DNA of 26,389 bases from Pontiella sp. (lineage in GTDB: Bacteria > Verrucomicrobiota > Kiritimatiellia > Kiritimatiellales > Pontiellaceae): positions 1-26,389 of the forward strand of contig JAOZKS010000004.1 in assembly GCA_029935255.1 (NCBI GenBank), in the 5' to 3' direction. Position 1 is the stretch's first letter; each line of letters starts with the position of its first letter. Shown here one piece after another: positions 7,225 through 13,652 of the stretch. The notes under the pieces are model-generated. The model had not been told where the DNA came from and did no database searches. It saw only the letters and a program-made list of their open reading frames with translations. The position numbers and the translations under genes were made by a program.

Positions 7225-8529
7225 TCAGAGCAGGGATCCGGCTAAATCGGCCAGTTCGGAGCGCTCGCCTTTGGTGAGGTTAATATGTGCGTAGAGCCGT
7301 TGCCCCTTCATCTTTTCGATCAGATAGCTCAAACCGTTGGAGTGGCTGTCGAGATAGGGATGGTCGATCTGGAAGATATCGCCTGTGAAGACCACTTTGG
7401 TTCCTTCCCCGGCGCGCGTGATGATGGTTTTTATTTCGTGCGGGGTGAGATTTTGGGCCTCGTCGATAATGAAGAAGGTGTTTACGAGACTGCGGCCACG
7501 GATATACGATAGAGGCTCAATGACGAGCTTTCTGTCTTCAAGAAGTTTGGTTACCTGACTGTTCTTTGTTTCCCCCTCGGCGTGTTGGATAACGCCCAGG
7601 TTGTCGAAGAGGGGTTTCATGTAGGGGTCGAGCTTGGACTGTATATCGCCGGGAAGAAATCCGATATCCTTGTTGCTCAAGGCAACAATTGGGCGTGCCA
7701 TGAGGATTTGACGGTAGCTCTTTTTTCGCTTTAGTGCGCCGGCAAGTGCCAGCAGGGTTTTTCCGGTGCCAGCCTTGCCGGTCAGGCTGACGAGCTGCAC
7801 CTTGTCGCTAAGAATCGCGTCGAGGGCGTAGGTCTGTTCGGCATTGCGGGGTATGATTCCAAAGGCCGGAACTTTATCGACATGCTTGATCAGGTTGAGT
7901 TCGTCGTCGTAAACCGCCAGGGCCGACTTTTTTTCGCTCCGCAGGATGATGTATTCGTTGGGCAGGAGTGCGTGTTCAACCGCTAAATCGCCGGTGGGAA
8001 ACTCATAGGGTGGGGTGTACATTTTCTCGATCAGATCAGGATCGACATGCTCTTCGATCCGTGTGCCGGTGTAGAGTTGGCTGATGTCTTTGACATGGTC
8101 GTTCTTATAGTCCTGCGCCATCAAGCCCACCGCCTTGGCTTTCATGCGCAGGTTGACATCCTTCGTTACGAGTGAAACTTCGCGTCCATCCGATTCCTTT
8201 TGGACCTGATAGGCAATGTTAAGGATGTGGTGATCGGCTTTCTTGGCGGAAAAATTTCCAGCAATATTTTCATCGAACTTCCGGTCGAGTTTAATGCTGA
8301 TCTTTCCAAGGCCGGGTCCGATGGGTACGCCGCCATTGAAAAGTTTATCGCCGCTGAGCGAGTCGAGGGTGCGGGCAAATTCGCGGGCGTGAAAATTAAG
8401 CGAATCGTTGCCTTTCTTGAAGTTATCGAGTTCCTCTAATACGGGGATCGGTATGATGATGTCATGTTCGTTGAACTGGTGGATGCAGGCGCTGTCGTGG
8501 AGGATTACATTGGTATCGAGAATAAAAAT
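7225..8529 (-). CDS. PIN domain-PhoH family ATPase (PhoH2 type), start codon unclear
   Basis: A fusion of an N-terminal PIN ribonuclease domain and a C-terminal PhoH P-loop ATPase; members are thought to unwind and cut RNA. The PIN part shows KIFILDTNVILHDS, PIPVLEELDNFKKG, an acidic ADHHILNIAYQ and VSLVTKDVNLRMKAK. The PhoH part has Walker A LTGKAGTGKT (about residue 250), MARPIVALSNKDIGFLPGD, Walker B FFIIDEAQNLT (about 354) and VFTGDIFQID. About 434 aa, normal for PhoH2. Oddly, the frame is open from an upstream stop at about 8577 but has no ATG, GTG or TTG until the ATG at 8145, which would remove almost the whole PIN domain. I place the 5' end at the ATT (8529) just before the first PIN strand; a rare ATT start, a lost start codon or a sequence error are all possible. 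Confidence 0.88.
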   Translation of the reverse strand: MFILDTNVILHDSACIHQFNEHDIIIPIPVLEELDNFKKGNDSLNFHAREFARTLDSLSGDKLFNGGVPIGPGLGKISIKLDRKFDENIAGNFSAKKADHHILNIAYQVQKESDGREVSLVTKDVNLRMKAKAVGLMAQDYKNDHVKDISQLYTGTRIEEHVDPDLIEKMYTPPYEFPTGDLAVEHALLPNEYIILRSEKKSALAVYDDELNLIKHVDKVPAFGIIPRNAEQTYALDAILSDKVQLVSLTGKAGTGKTLLALAGALKRKKSYRQILMARPIVALSNKDIGFLPGDIQSKLDPYMKPLFDNLGVIQHAEGETKNSQVTKLLEDRKLVIEPLSYIRGRSLVNTFFIIDEAQNLTPHEIKTIITRAGEGTKVVFTGDIFQIDHPYLDSHSNGLSYLIEKMKGQRLYAHINLTKGERSELADLAGSLL

Positions 8530-8626
8530 CTTCGGGGTGGATTTACCCGTAGGTTGAAAACAGCTAAAGTTTGTTCAAAATGCCGAATTAAGTCAACGCA
8601 CAAATGGTGCATGGGAAGAAGCCGAT

Positions 8627-8642
8627 ATACAACATGTTGTAT
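8627..8642. promoter_or_regulatory. Perfect 16-bp palindrome upstream of phoH
   Basis: ATACAACATGTTGTAT is a perfect palindrome in the 150-base gap between the DCC-family gene and the phoH frame, about 100 bases upstream of the PIN-coding start. Such a dyad could bind a dimeric repressor. No known regulator is assigned. Confidence 0.35.
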
Positions 8643-8684
8643 GAAAAGGGCCTGCGAGGAGGCGTTTTTGCTACAAGACCCCGT

Positions 8685-9047
8685 TCAGTTGAAAAAACGA
8701 CTTATGGATTGGCGATATTTAGCTGCGATACCGTATAGCGTATCGAAAACAGGCCGGAGGAAAGACCATCCGGTGGGTGCGGCAATCCAGCCGAGTCCAA
8801 TTTCCTGATAGGCGGCACGAATCACATCCATCCGGGAGATAATCTTTCCATCCGGTAAAATAGCGTGAATTCGTTTTTCAAGTTCAGCCATCGAGGGCCC
8901 GTTTTTTATGGGCGAGAATCCGTTCTCCCGGATATCGGAAAAGGTGAGGCTCTTGTTTTTGTCGCGTCGATGCAGGAAAGCGACCTTTTGGCAGCAGATT
9001 GGGCAGTTCCCATCGTATAGGATTCGTATGGGGAGATTGGTTTTCAT
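8685..9047 (-). CDS. DCC-family thiol-disulfide oxidoreductase-like protein (DUF393)
   Basis: A 120-aa member of the DCC (DUF393, YuxK-like) family, named after the conserved Asp-x-Cys-x-x-Cys motif. Here it is ILYDGNCPICCQKVAFL at residues 9-25, with the thioredoxin-like CPIC pair. KSLTFSDIRE and LPDGKIISRMDVIRAAYQEIGLGWI are further family features, the last being the usual GxxxxG-A stretch. The C-terminal half (FLRPVFDTLYGIAAKYRQSISRF) is the aromatic helical tail seen in relatives. The role is not established in the family; redox function is inferred from the motif. It is divergent from the ispD-like gene with 130 bases between the starts. No strong ribosome site is seen before the ATG at 9047. 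Confidence 0.88.
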   Translation of the reverse strand: MKTNLPIRILYDGNCPICCQKVAFLHRRDKNKSLTFSDIRENGFSPIKNGPSMAELEKRIHAILPDGKIISRMDVIRAAYQEIGLGWIAAPTGWSFLRPVFDTLYGIAAKYRQSISRFFN

Positions 9048-9105
9048 TCAGAAAGCATGCATTTTCAGGTGTTGAAATGGAATCTGATAGTTCTTGGCAT
9101 AATTC

Positions 9106-9134
9106 TTGACCCAGTATTTTTGATCTTGTAAATT
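9106..9134 (+). promoter_or_regulatory. Candidate sigma-70 promoter for the ispD-like gene
   Basis: TTGACC (9106-9111) and TAAATT (9129-9134) are separated by exactly 17 bases in an AT-rich stretch, giving a leader of about 40 bases to the ATG at 9178. Match to consensus is five of six and four of six. GGGGGA lies three bases before the ATG. Confidence 0.45.
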
Positions 9135-9177
9135 TCTAGCGTTCACTACATTACGACAGCACCTGTATGGGGGATTT

Positions 9178-9864
9178 ATGAACACAATGGCGATCATCAT
9201 CGCGTGCGGAAAGGAAGAGGAAATTACTTCGGGCACTGAAACCGCGTTTCTTAGCATGGGCAATCGCCCGGTGCTGGCGCACTGTCTGAAGATATTTCAT
9301 GAATCCACGGTAGTCGACGAGATCATTCTGGTCGTTGGCAAGGAGCGGGTGGAGGCTTCGATGCAGGTCGTTAAACGATTTGGATTTACCAAAGTGCGCG
9401 GAATTGTGATCGGCGGGGTCAACCGGCTTAGCTCCCTGCGGACGGTATTTTCCAAAATTCCGGAGCCTGCATCGACCATACTCATTCACGAAGCTTCGCG
9501 CCCGTTCGTTTCGCACAGCGTGGTGAAAGAAACGGTGAAGGCTGCCAAACGCTACGGGTGTGCAATTGCGGCCCACAAACTTTCTGATTCCGTCAAGGTG
9601 GCCGCGAAGGGCCTTAAGCCCGACAAGACGCTCGAACGTAACTCGGCATGGGTTGCGCAAACCCCGCAGGCTTTCAAGAGTGAGGTGCTCGAAAAAATCA
9701 TCGACCTCAAAAACAAGACCGCGAAACTGGTTGATGATGAATCTGAATTCGTCAAGAAGCCGGCGGAGGTGCATTTGGTCGAGGCGGGGTATGTGAATAT
9801 GAAAATCAGGTCATCGGAAGATCTGGCCATTGCAACGGCAATTTTCAATGCCAACGTGAAATAG
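9178..9864 (+). CDS. ispD: IspD/TarI-family cytidylyltransferase homologue with altered CTP loop
   Basis: IspD makes 4-diphosphocytidyl-methylerythritol from CTP and MEP in isoprenoid synthesis. This 228-aa protein has family length and features: MGNRPVLAHCLKIF, IGGVNRLSSLRTVF, ILIHEASRPFVS, KLSDSVK, LERNSAWVAQTPQAF, DDESEFVKK and VNMKIRSSEDLAIA. The N-terminal nucleotide loop, normally AAGxGxRMG...PKQF, reads ACGKEEEITSGTETAF. By alignment the catalytic Arg (Arg20 in E. coli) is Glu and the Lys of PKQ (Lys27) is Thr. The Asp of HDAARPF is Glu. The Arg before AQTPQ and the Lys in NMKI, which contact MEP, are kept. Either the protein is not a working IspD or it uses a different chemistry. The frame is intact, so this is not simple decay. 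Confidence 0.75.
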   Translation: MNTMAIIIACGKEEEITSGTETAFLSMGNRPVLAHCLKIFHESTVVDEIILVVGKERVEASMQVVKRFGFTKVRGIVIGGVNRLSSLRTVFSKIPEPASTILIHEASRPFVSHSVVKETVKAAKRYGCAIAAHKLSDSVKVAAKGLKPDKTLERNSAWVAQTPQAFKSEVLEKIIDLKNKTAKLVDDESEFVKKPAEVHLVEAGYVNMKIRSSEDLAIATAIFNANVK

Positions 9865-9887
9865 TAGTTTGTTTCTGAGACAACACG

Positions 9888-10610
9888 CTAGCGTCCATTA
9901 TTCAACCGCAATGCATTGCGGAACGGCAGGCCTGCGGCTCGGATTTTTTTCTGGGTAGCTTCGATGTCGTATTCTATTCGCCGGATGTTGATCGTCTGTT
10001 CTGTCAGGTCGTAGATCACATAGGCGGATTTTGGATTCCGGTCGCGCGGTTGGCCGACACTGCCCACATTGACCAGATATTGGAAGCCCGGCCGGACATG
10101 CAGTGTTTCGTAAAATCCTTTATCGACCGTTTTGCCTTTAACGAAAGCCAGCGGAACATGGGTGTGGCCGAAGAAGCAAACCTGATTGAACTGATTGCGG
10201 AAGTTGGCATCGGCCGCCTTGCGTTTGAAAATATAGTTCCATCTGTGCGGATTGCTTAGTGAACTATGCACAATGGTGAAGTTCTCCACATCAACGATCA
10301 TTGGAAGGTGGCGCAAATATTTCCGTTCGAAGGGCGAGAGTTGTTTTCGGGTCCACCGGATGCTTTTTTGCGCCATTTGCGTAAACAGTTCCATCGACTC
10401 GTTGCACGCGGCATAGTAGTCGTGGTTTCCTTGCACTACGGTACAGTTGAGACTGCGAATCATTTGCAGGCAGGCCTTGGGGTCGGCGTTGTATCCCACT
10501 AGATCGCCCGTGCAGGCAAAATGCGCCACGCCCTGTTCCTCGGCATCCTTAAGCACGGCTTTCAGTGCTTCTAGATTGGAGTGGATATCACCTAAAATTG
10601 CATACTTCAT
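9888..10610 (-). CDS. Calcineurin-like metallophosphoesterase (predicted phosphodiesterase)
   Basis: A 240-aa binuclear metal phosphoesterase of the YfcE/ApaH-like group. All metal motifs are present: GDIHSN (residues 7-12), TGDLVGYNADP (about 34-44), VQGNHDYY (about 59-66), IVHSSL (about 114) and FGHTHVP (about 146-152). GSVGQPRDRNP is the typical loop near the C-terminus that closes the active site. The substrate cannot be told from sequence; relatives include diadenosine tetraphosphatases and cyclic phosphodiesterases. It converges with the ispD-like gene (23-base gap) and lies 27 bases downstream of the acylphosphatase gene on the same strand, so the two may form one transcript. The ATG at 10610 lacks a strong ribosome site. 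Confidence 0.92.
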   Translation of the reverse strand: MKYAILGDIHSNLEALKAVLKDAEEQGVAHFACTGDLVGYNADPKACLQMIRSLNCTVVQGNHDYYAACNESMELFTQMAQKSIRWTRKQLSPFERKYLRHLPMIVDVENFTIVHSSLSNPHRWNYIFKRKAADANFRNQFNQVCFFGHTHVPLAFVKGKTVDKGFYETLHVRPGFQYLVNVGSVGQPRDRNPKSAYVIYDLTEQTINIRRIEYDIEATQKKIRAAGLPFRNALRLNNGR

Positions 10611-10637
10611 TACTATAAAACCCCAAACCTTTCATGT

Positions 10638-10886
10638 TCATATCGAGCGGTAGCCCACCCAGCGCACCTTTTCCCTGACGATATGACGACCCAAATGGGA
10701 GTCCCGAATTAAATGGAGGAAGTCGATCAACTCCTGCTCAAATCCTTCGGCAACAATTTCGACATCACCGTTGAAGAGATTTCGGACATATCCCATCACC
10801 TTCAACGGTTCTGCAATACGACAGACCGAGTAACGGAAGCCAACCCTTTGAACCCTTCCTGAGAAGTTAACCTGCATCCGTTTCAT
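10638..10886 (-). CDS. acyP: Acylphosphatase
   Basis: A small enzyme that hydrolyses carboxyl-phosphate bonds in acyl phosphates. The 82-aa form (from ATG 10886) shows MQVNFSGRVQRVGFRYSV with the catalytic Arg in GFRY, then GYVRNLFNGDVEIVAEG with the catalytic Asn in VRN(L), and a final strand VRWVGYRSI. These are the family's two active-site motifs in the correct order and spacing, and the fold length is normal (80-95 aa). In-frame ATGs at 10877, 10904 and 10946 make the exact start uncertain; none has a clear ribosome site. The gene is followed by the metallophosphoesterase on the same strand and is divergent from the nitronate monooxygenase-like gene. Confidence 0.9.
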   Translation of the reverse strand: MKRMQVNFSGRVQRVGFRYSVCRIAEPLKVMGYVRNLFNGDVEIVAEGFEQELIDFLHLIRDSHLGRHIVREKVRWVGYRSI

Positions 10887-11052
10887 GGCACCATCGGAAC
10901 CCATGTCATCTTTATAGCGAAACACGAGGGGGCAGCAAAGATCCAATAGTTATAAATAAGGGTTCTGATTATCTTTGATTTAGCCGGAGAAAAGCTTTCC
11001 TTTTGTGCGATTGTCGTAGCCATATCCTTATTTTCCATTCATATTCCCACCC

Positions 11053-12486
11053 ATGCAAATTTCACCTCCAAGAATTATTCAAGGCGGTATGGGAGCGAGT
11101 GTTTCAAACTGGCGTCTGGCCCATGCGGTATCCCGAATTGGTCAACTCGGTGTGGTTTCGGGCACCGGCCTCTCCGAGGTGATGGCTCGAAGACTTCAGG
11201 AGGGCGATCAAGGGGGGCATATTCGCCGTGCGCTCGAAAATTTTCCGTTTCCCGGCATGGCACAACGAATTCTTGATGCATTCTTTATTTCGGGAGGAAA
11301 ACCCAAAGAGGCTCCATATCGGAAGCACACCATGCAAACCCTCGAGGTGCAGCGTGTTCCTTTGGAACTCTGCATCGTTAGTAATTTTGTGGAAGTTTTT
11401 CTTGCGCGGGAAGGGCATGGAAATCCGGTTGGAATCAACTATCTCGAGAAGATCCAGCTACCTCATTTGGCCTCGATCTACGGGGCGCTGTTGGCGGGCG
11501 TGGCCGTTGTAATCATGGGTGCCGGAATCCCCTTGGCCATTCCCGGCGTATTAACGGCTTTGTGCGAGCATGAGTCGGCGGAGTATCCTGTGAATGTGAC
11601 CGGGGTGGACGGAAAGAACGAAATCTATAAAACGGTATTTGATCCTTCGCAGTTTATCGAAGGTTCGTTCGCACCAAAAACACTTCAACGGCCGGATTTC
11701 ATACCCATCGTTTCATCGGAAGCGCTCGCCTCGATCCTCTTGCGCAAGGCAACGGGAGCCATCGATGGATTCATCGTCGAAGGCAACCTTGCGGGGGGGC
11801 ATAATGCACCTCCACGTGGACGGGTAACCCTTAACGAAAAAGGGGAACCTATTTATGGACCGCGCGACGCTGCAAAACTTTCGGCCTTTCGCGATATTGG
11901 ACTTCCTTTCTGGCTGGCGGGGGCGTACGGATGTCCCGAAGGCTTGAAACAAGCCCTGGCCGAGGGTGCGAACGGTGTGCAGGTCGGCACAGCCTTTGCG
12001 CTCTGCGAAGAGTCCGGGCTCGTGCCCGAGGTGCGCCGGGAACTGGTTCGGCAGGCTCTTGCTGGAAACGTTCGCGTTGTAACCGATCCACTCGCATCAC
12101 CGACCGGATTTCCCTTCAAGGTCGTTGACCTCGCGGGAACCCTCTCCGATGAGGTTGTTTATCAGCAGCGTCGCCGCGTTTGCAACCTGGCTTCCCTTCG
12201 CCAACCGTACCGCCGGGCGGATGGAAAAATTGGCTACCGTTGTTCGGCCGAACCCGTTGAGGCCTATGTGGCCAAAGGGGGGCGGGCGGCGGATGCTGTG
12301 GGTCGAAAGTGCCTTTGCAATGCACTCATTTCCAACGTGGGTCTGGGGCAGTATCTGGCCGACGGTACGCGCGAAAATCTCTTGATTACCATGGGTGATG
12401 ACATAAAAGCTGTCGGTCGGTTCTGTTTGTCCGGCACTCCGGACTTCTCCGCTGCGGATGTCGTGCGCGTCCTGCAAGGGGCCTAA
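11053..12486 (+). CDS. Nitronate monooxygenase/2-nitropropane dioxygenase-like FMN protein
   Basis: A 477-aa flavin-binding TIM-barrel protein of the nitronate monooxygenase group. Visible features are IIQGGMGASVSNWRLAHAVSRIGQLGVVSGTG at the N-terminus (FMN-phosphate side, residues about 8-39), VGINYLEKIQLP, VVIMGAGIPLAIPG, PIVSSEALASILL, the FMN/active-site loop GFIVEGNLAGGHNAPPRG with its conserved GGH, FWLAGAYGCPEGLKQALAEGANGVQVGTAF and FPFKVVDLAGTL. At 477 aa it is longer than the common 320-350 aa enzymes; the C-terminal 110 residues carry several Cys (RRVCNLASL, YRCSAE, RKCLCNAL) and probably form an extra domain. This longer form resembles the PfaD-like or longer NPD subgroup; the substrate is not determined. 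No clear ribosome site; starts at ATG 11053. Confidence 0.85.
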   Translation: MQISPPRIIQGGMGASVSNWRLAHAVSRIGQLGVVSGTGLSEVMARRLQEGDQGGHIRRALENFPFPGMAQRILDAFFISGGKPKEAPYRKHTMQTLEVQRVPLELCIVSNFVEVFLAREGHGNPVGINYLEKIQLPHLASIYGALLAGVAVVIMGAGIPLAIPGVLTALCEHESAEYPVNVTGVDGKNEIYKTVFDPSQFIEGSFAPKTLQRPDFIPIVSSEALASILLRKATGAIDGFIVEGNLAGGHNAPPRGRVTLNEKGEPIYGPRDAAKLSAFRDIGLPFWLAGAYGCPEGLKQALAEGANGVQVGTAFALCEESGLVPEVRRELVRQALAGNVRVVTDPLASPTGFPFKVVDLAGTLSDEVVYQQRRRVCNLASLRQPYRRADGKIGYRCSAEPVEAYVAKGGRAADAVGRKCLCNALISNVGLGQYLADGTRENLLITMGDDIKAVGRFCLSGTPDFSAADVVRVLQGA

Positions 12487-12658
12487 CGGATTACCCGGTC
12501 GCCACTCTAAAATGGACGGCCGTTTTTATCTAACCCCGTAGTTGCACTGGGTGCAATAATCCAGACAATTTCTGAGTCCGGTCCGTATGGTAAATGGATA
12601 ACCAATAAATTTAACCAATGGAGGTCATCAACGGCCTCAAAAAAAAAGGAGAACGATT

Positions 12659-12901
12659 ATGTTCCTGGAAGTATATGCAGTCCTGCTGAATGATTATAAC
12701 AAAGAAACCGATGCATCAATTAAGCCGGGAAATCGTCGTTTAATCGAAATGACCGGAGTTCGTCTTCGGCATTCAACCAAGTTTGAAGACCGCGCTGAAA
12801 TCGTTCTTCCCAACAAAGAGATTCTCATTGCGGCAGGTAGCTACGAGGATTTGGTGCAGCGGTTGATAAACGCTGGCTCAAACGGCATTGCCCGGGCATA
12901 A
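12659..12901 (+). CDS. Unknown 80-aa protein
   Basis: A short gene with good translation signals: AAGGAG eight bases before the ATG at 12659, preceded by a run of nine A. The product begins MFLEVYAVLLNDYNKETDAS and continues NRRLIEMTGVRLRHSTKFEDRAEIVLPNKEILIAAGSYEDLVQRLINAG. The predicted pattern is a beta strand, a loop, two more strands and a helix. It loosely recalls the strand-then-helix plan of FlbD-type small proteins, but I would not assign that family. No membrane segment, Cys or signal peptide is seen. The 172 bases upstream contain a TTGCAC-TGG-GTGCAA dyad at 12542-12556. The antisense side of its 3' end lies next to the transposase relic. Confidence 0.7.
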   Translation: MFLEVYAVLLNDYNKETDASIKPGNRRLIEMTGVRLRHSTKFEDRAEIVLPNKEILIAAGSYEDLVQRLINAGSNGIARA

Positions 12902-13089
12902 ACGGGTGTCGACGACTCTCCCTTGGCGACCCGGGGGAGCTTAGGTTTAAGAGTTCCGGTCTCTGTGGCCGACAAAGGCCGGTTCCCGTCCGGCGAGATC
13001 GGCCCGTTTGCGTTTGCCTTCAGGCAGAACGCCTCAAAGTCAGGATTCATCGGGCGGTTGTCATATAACTCGAACCGTTGCGGGAGCCG

Positions 13090-13250
13090 CTTGCCGTGCA
13101 AGGCCTGGGCTCCGACGAACCAGCCGCCTTTGCTCGTGGCCGCCACACGGACTTCACAACCGAACTCATAGCGTTTGTGTGCTTTCCCTGTGGCAATGCG
13201 TTCCGCATTCGGTTCGGGGTATTCTGCGACAATTTCGATAAATAGACCCA
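13090..13250 (-). pseudogene. IS5-family transposase fragment
   Basis: On the minus strand a stretch of about 50 codons reads EPNAERIATGKAHKRYEF followed by GCEVRVAATSKGGWFVG and AQALHG. This is the conserved segment of IS5-type DDE transposases just before the second catalytic Asp region, where GKAHKRYEFG and the following strand are highly typical. Immediately after ALHG the expected NPYDGHTL is missing and the frame continues as unrelated sequence. Upstream, too, similarity stops within about 15 residues. No terminal inverted repeats are found, so only an internal piece of the element survives. The reading frame itself stays open to 12841 by chance, overlapping the opposite 80-aa gene. Confidence 0.75.
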
Positions 13251-13360
13251 ACTCAAGCGGGAGGGTTGATGGAAATATTTATCGCGGTAGCAGGAAATAT
13301 CTACAGTTGTCGGCAGTCATCAGAAACAGAGGCGTTTTGTGCCGGATTGCGTAAGTAGAT

Positions 13361-13393
13361 AAAAAATAAGGACTTGCATTTCTGCAAGTCCTT
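13361..13393 (-). terminator. Rho-independent terminator of the tRNA-Lys gene
   Basis: An 11-bp perfect stem AAGGACTTGCA / TGCAAGTCCTT (13368-13378 and 13383-13393) with a four-base loop is followed on the minus strand by ATTTTTT. It begins seven bases after the CCA end of the tRNA. Confidence 0.9.
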
Positions 13394-13399
13394 ATAAGG

Positions 13400-13475
13400 T
13401 GGTGAGCCGGCAGGGGCTCGAACCCTGGACCCTTTGATTAAAAGTCAAATGCTCTACCAACTGAGCTACCGGCCC
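13400..13475 (-). tRNA. tRNA-Lys (anticodon UUU), CCA encoded
   Basis: A 76-base cloverleaf. The acceptor stem GGGCCGG pairs with CCGGCTC (one G-U pair), followed by discriminator A and an encoded CCA. The D arm is GCTCAGTTGGTAGAGC, the anticodon loop is CTTTTAA giving anticodon UUU for lysine, and the T arm is CAGGGTTCGAGCCCCTG with the invariant GTTCGA. There is no intron and only a short variable loop. A terminator follows directly, so it is transcribed as a single tRNA gene. Confidence 0.98.
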
Positions 13476-13520
13476 ACAAAAATTGTGGTTTTATACGGGA
13501 ATTAACGCGTTCTTTCCCGT
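13474..13520 (-). promoter_or_regulatory. Promoter region of tRNA-Lys with two inverted repeats
   Basis: On the minus strand TATAAA (13495-13490) is a good -10 element about 15 bases before the tRNA 5' end. Just upstream is a dyad ACGGGAA / TTCCCGT (13495-13501, 13514-13520) enclosing AACGCGTT, where the -35 box would lie; no good -35 is seen. A second dyad CCACAA-AAA-TTGTGG (13474-13488) covers the leader and the first tRNA bases. Confidence 0.4.
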
Positions 13521-13652
13521 AAAGGAGCGCAATTTCTATATGATCAAATCCGGCTAGGCAAGTGCTAATTTACTCTTTTCTTTTGTTTTCGTTGAATGAG
13601 GATTTCGGGTAGGCTCATACGTGCTTTAGCAGATGATCCATAAGGGGATGAT

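Larger units (their letters stand above)
12902..13399. other. Gene-poor stretch with an IS remnant
   Basis: Between the 80-aa gene and the tRNA-Lys there is no intact gene. The stretch holds the IS5-type transposase scrap (13090-13250), small GC hairpins such as GCCGG-TTCCCGT-CCGGC around 12980-13000, and the tRNA terminator. I see nothing recognisable in 12902-13080 or 13255-13360. Confidence 0.6.

Noticed and set aside
9879..9898. Palindrome ACGCTAGCGT between two convergent genes
   Set aside because: A 10-bp palindrome is expected by chance at this length, and it overlaps the end of a coding sequence.
12950..13080. Possible attC-like or REP-like hairpins (GCCGG/CCGGC and others)
   Set aside because: The short stems do not carry paired attC core sites (GTTRRRY with RYYYAAC) and there is no repeated spacing; no integron cassette structure can be shown.
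12923..13171. Plus-strand 82-codon frame over the gene-poor stretch
   Set aside because: It runs antisense to the recognisable transposase fragment, has no ribosome site and shows no protein-like pattern.
13400..13475. tRNA-Lys as attachment site for an integrated element
   Set aside because: I found no repeat of the tRNA 3' end elsewhere in the window and no integrase gene next to it.
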